A DNA stretch of 64,000 bases from the NCBI RefSeq assembly GCF_004054195.1, contig NZ_SBIW01000011.1, positions 35,909 to 99,908 on the forward strand. The letters run 5' to 3'. This DNA is from Mucilaginibacter gilvus (GTDB lineage: Bacteria > Bacteroidota > Bacteroidia > Sphingobacteriales > Sphingobacteriaceae). The position numbers were made by a program, and so were the translations under genes. The notes under the pieces were generated by a model, which saw nothing but the letters and a program-made list of their open reading frames with translations, made no database searches and had not been told where the DNA came from. This document shows, in pieces, positions 63,766-64,000 of the stretch. Position 1 is the stretch's first letter. Each line of letters opens with the position of its first letter.

Positions 63766-64000
63766 ATGCCCATAGTATCATTAGATTATTATCAATTGAT
63801 GATCGATGGCATGTTGCAAACCGGTAACGCAATCGAATCGGTATATAATCAGTACTATGCTTTCATTTCGGGGCAAACTCACGATTTCACTAATATGACC
63901 CAGGCCACTAACAGTGCAGCCGAAGTTTTGACCACATATAAAAACATACAAGCAAATTTAAAAACCCAAATAACCGATATGCCGCCGGTTATTAATACAT
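63766..64000 (+). CDS. Unrecognised protein, N-terminal part (runs off right edge)
   Basis: An open frame of at least 78 residues begins MPIVSLDYYQLMIDGMLQTG and continues with NMTQATNSAAEVLTTYKNI to the edge. It is helical and Gln/Asn/Thr-rich with no signal peptide. TACATTTT upstream is a weak -7 box. No family is recognised. Confidence 0.5.
   Translation, partial: MPIVSLDYYQLMIDGMLQTGNAIESVYNQYYAFISGQTHDFTNMTQATNSAAEVLTTYKNIQANLKTQITDMPPVINT

Noticed and set aside
1..64000. CRISPR arrays, rRNA operons and complete tRNA genes
   Set aside because: No regularly spaced repeats and no rRNA or full tRNA cloverleaf were seen in either strand.

Overview
The window looks like a stretch of a Sphingobacteriaceae-type Bacteroidota genome (Mucilaginibacter or Pedobacter relatives are the closest fit from memory). 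Supporting signs are TAnnTTTG -7 boxes in place of sigma70 promoters, weak or absent Shine-Dalgarno sequences, A-rich leaders ending in AAGATC-ATG, a GH97 enzyme, DUF3347 and HYC_CC_PP-type small proteins, LytTR/LytS signalling and CusA-type pumps with heavy-metal-binding-domain adaptors. GC looks to be in the low forties by eye; it was not computed.

Region 1 (1-3991) is the edge of an integrative/conjugative element. Part of a PRTRC cassette (proteins B, F, C and E, all on the minus strand) is followed by two small element-type genes and about 770 bases without a convincing gene, which hold nested inverted repeats.

Region 2 (3992-36.2 kb) reads as cargo, almost all about metals and chalcogens. 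It opens with mnmH-selD (selenophosphate and tRNA 2-selenouridine), a SAM methyltransferase, a secreted rhodanese-like protein and an MFS exporter. A secreted BNR-type protein with a CECC motif follows. Next are a CPC copper ATPase (CopA), a small HMA protein, an AraC regulator with its own HMA-like domain, and a DUF305 protein. This copper block is bracketed by two paralogous TylF-like methyltransferases. An unusual HhH/nuclease-like fusion gene sits before the second copper block: DUF3347 proteins, a haem-binding protein, a multicopper oxidase fused to an outer-membrane-barrel-like tail, a SHOCT protein and a CPH copper ATPase (CopB). The third block has a Cys-rich metallothionein-like protein and a Cus efflux system (CusA as two overlapping reading frames, CusC, two CusB). 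The region ends with YnfA, a metallophosphoesterase, a decayed second copy of it, and a remnant of an ACR3 arsenite pump.

Region 3 (36.3-50.1 kb) contains a TonB-dependent receptor led by another small 'PP-tail' protein, a CPBP membrane protease homologue, a patatin/Omp85 protein, decayed L,D-transpeptidase and AsmA genes, an HxlR-SDR-SRPBCC locus with a palindromic operator, a LytS/LytTR pair and a vanadium-haloperoxidase-like lipoprotein.

Region 4 (50.1-64 kb) has a damaged IS110 transposase, a complete IS4-type element with 11-bp target duplications, a LysR/epoxide hydrolase divergent pair, a gene-poor decayed stretch, a carbohydrate cluster (sialate O-acetylesterase-like, GH97, GH28 with an in-frame stop), a GC-richer CocE/NonD hydrolase and the start of an unrecognised gene.

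Taken together, copper/silver would be pumped from the cytosol by CopA and CopB, oxidised or bound in the periplasm by the multicopper oxidase, DUF3347, HMBD and Cys/His-rich proteins, and expelled across the outer membrane by CusCBA. The most unusual items are the naturally split CusA, the oxidase-barrel fusion, the recurring small PP-tail proteins that precede metal genes, the HMA-AraC fusion and the HhH-nuclease fusion.
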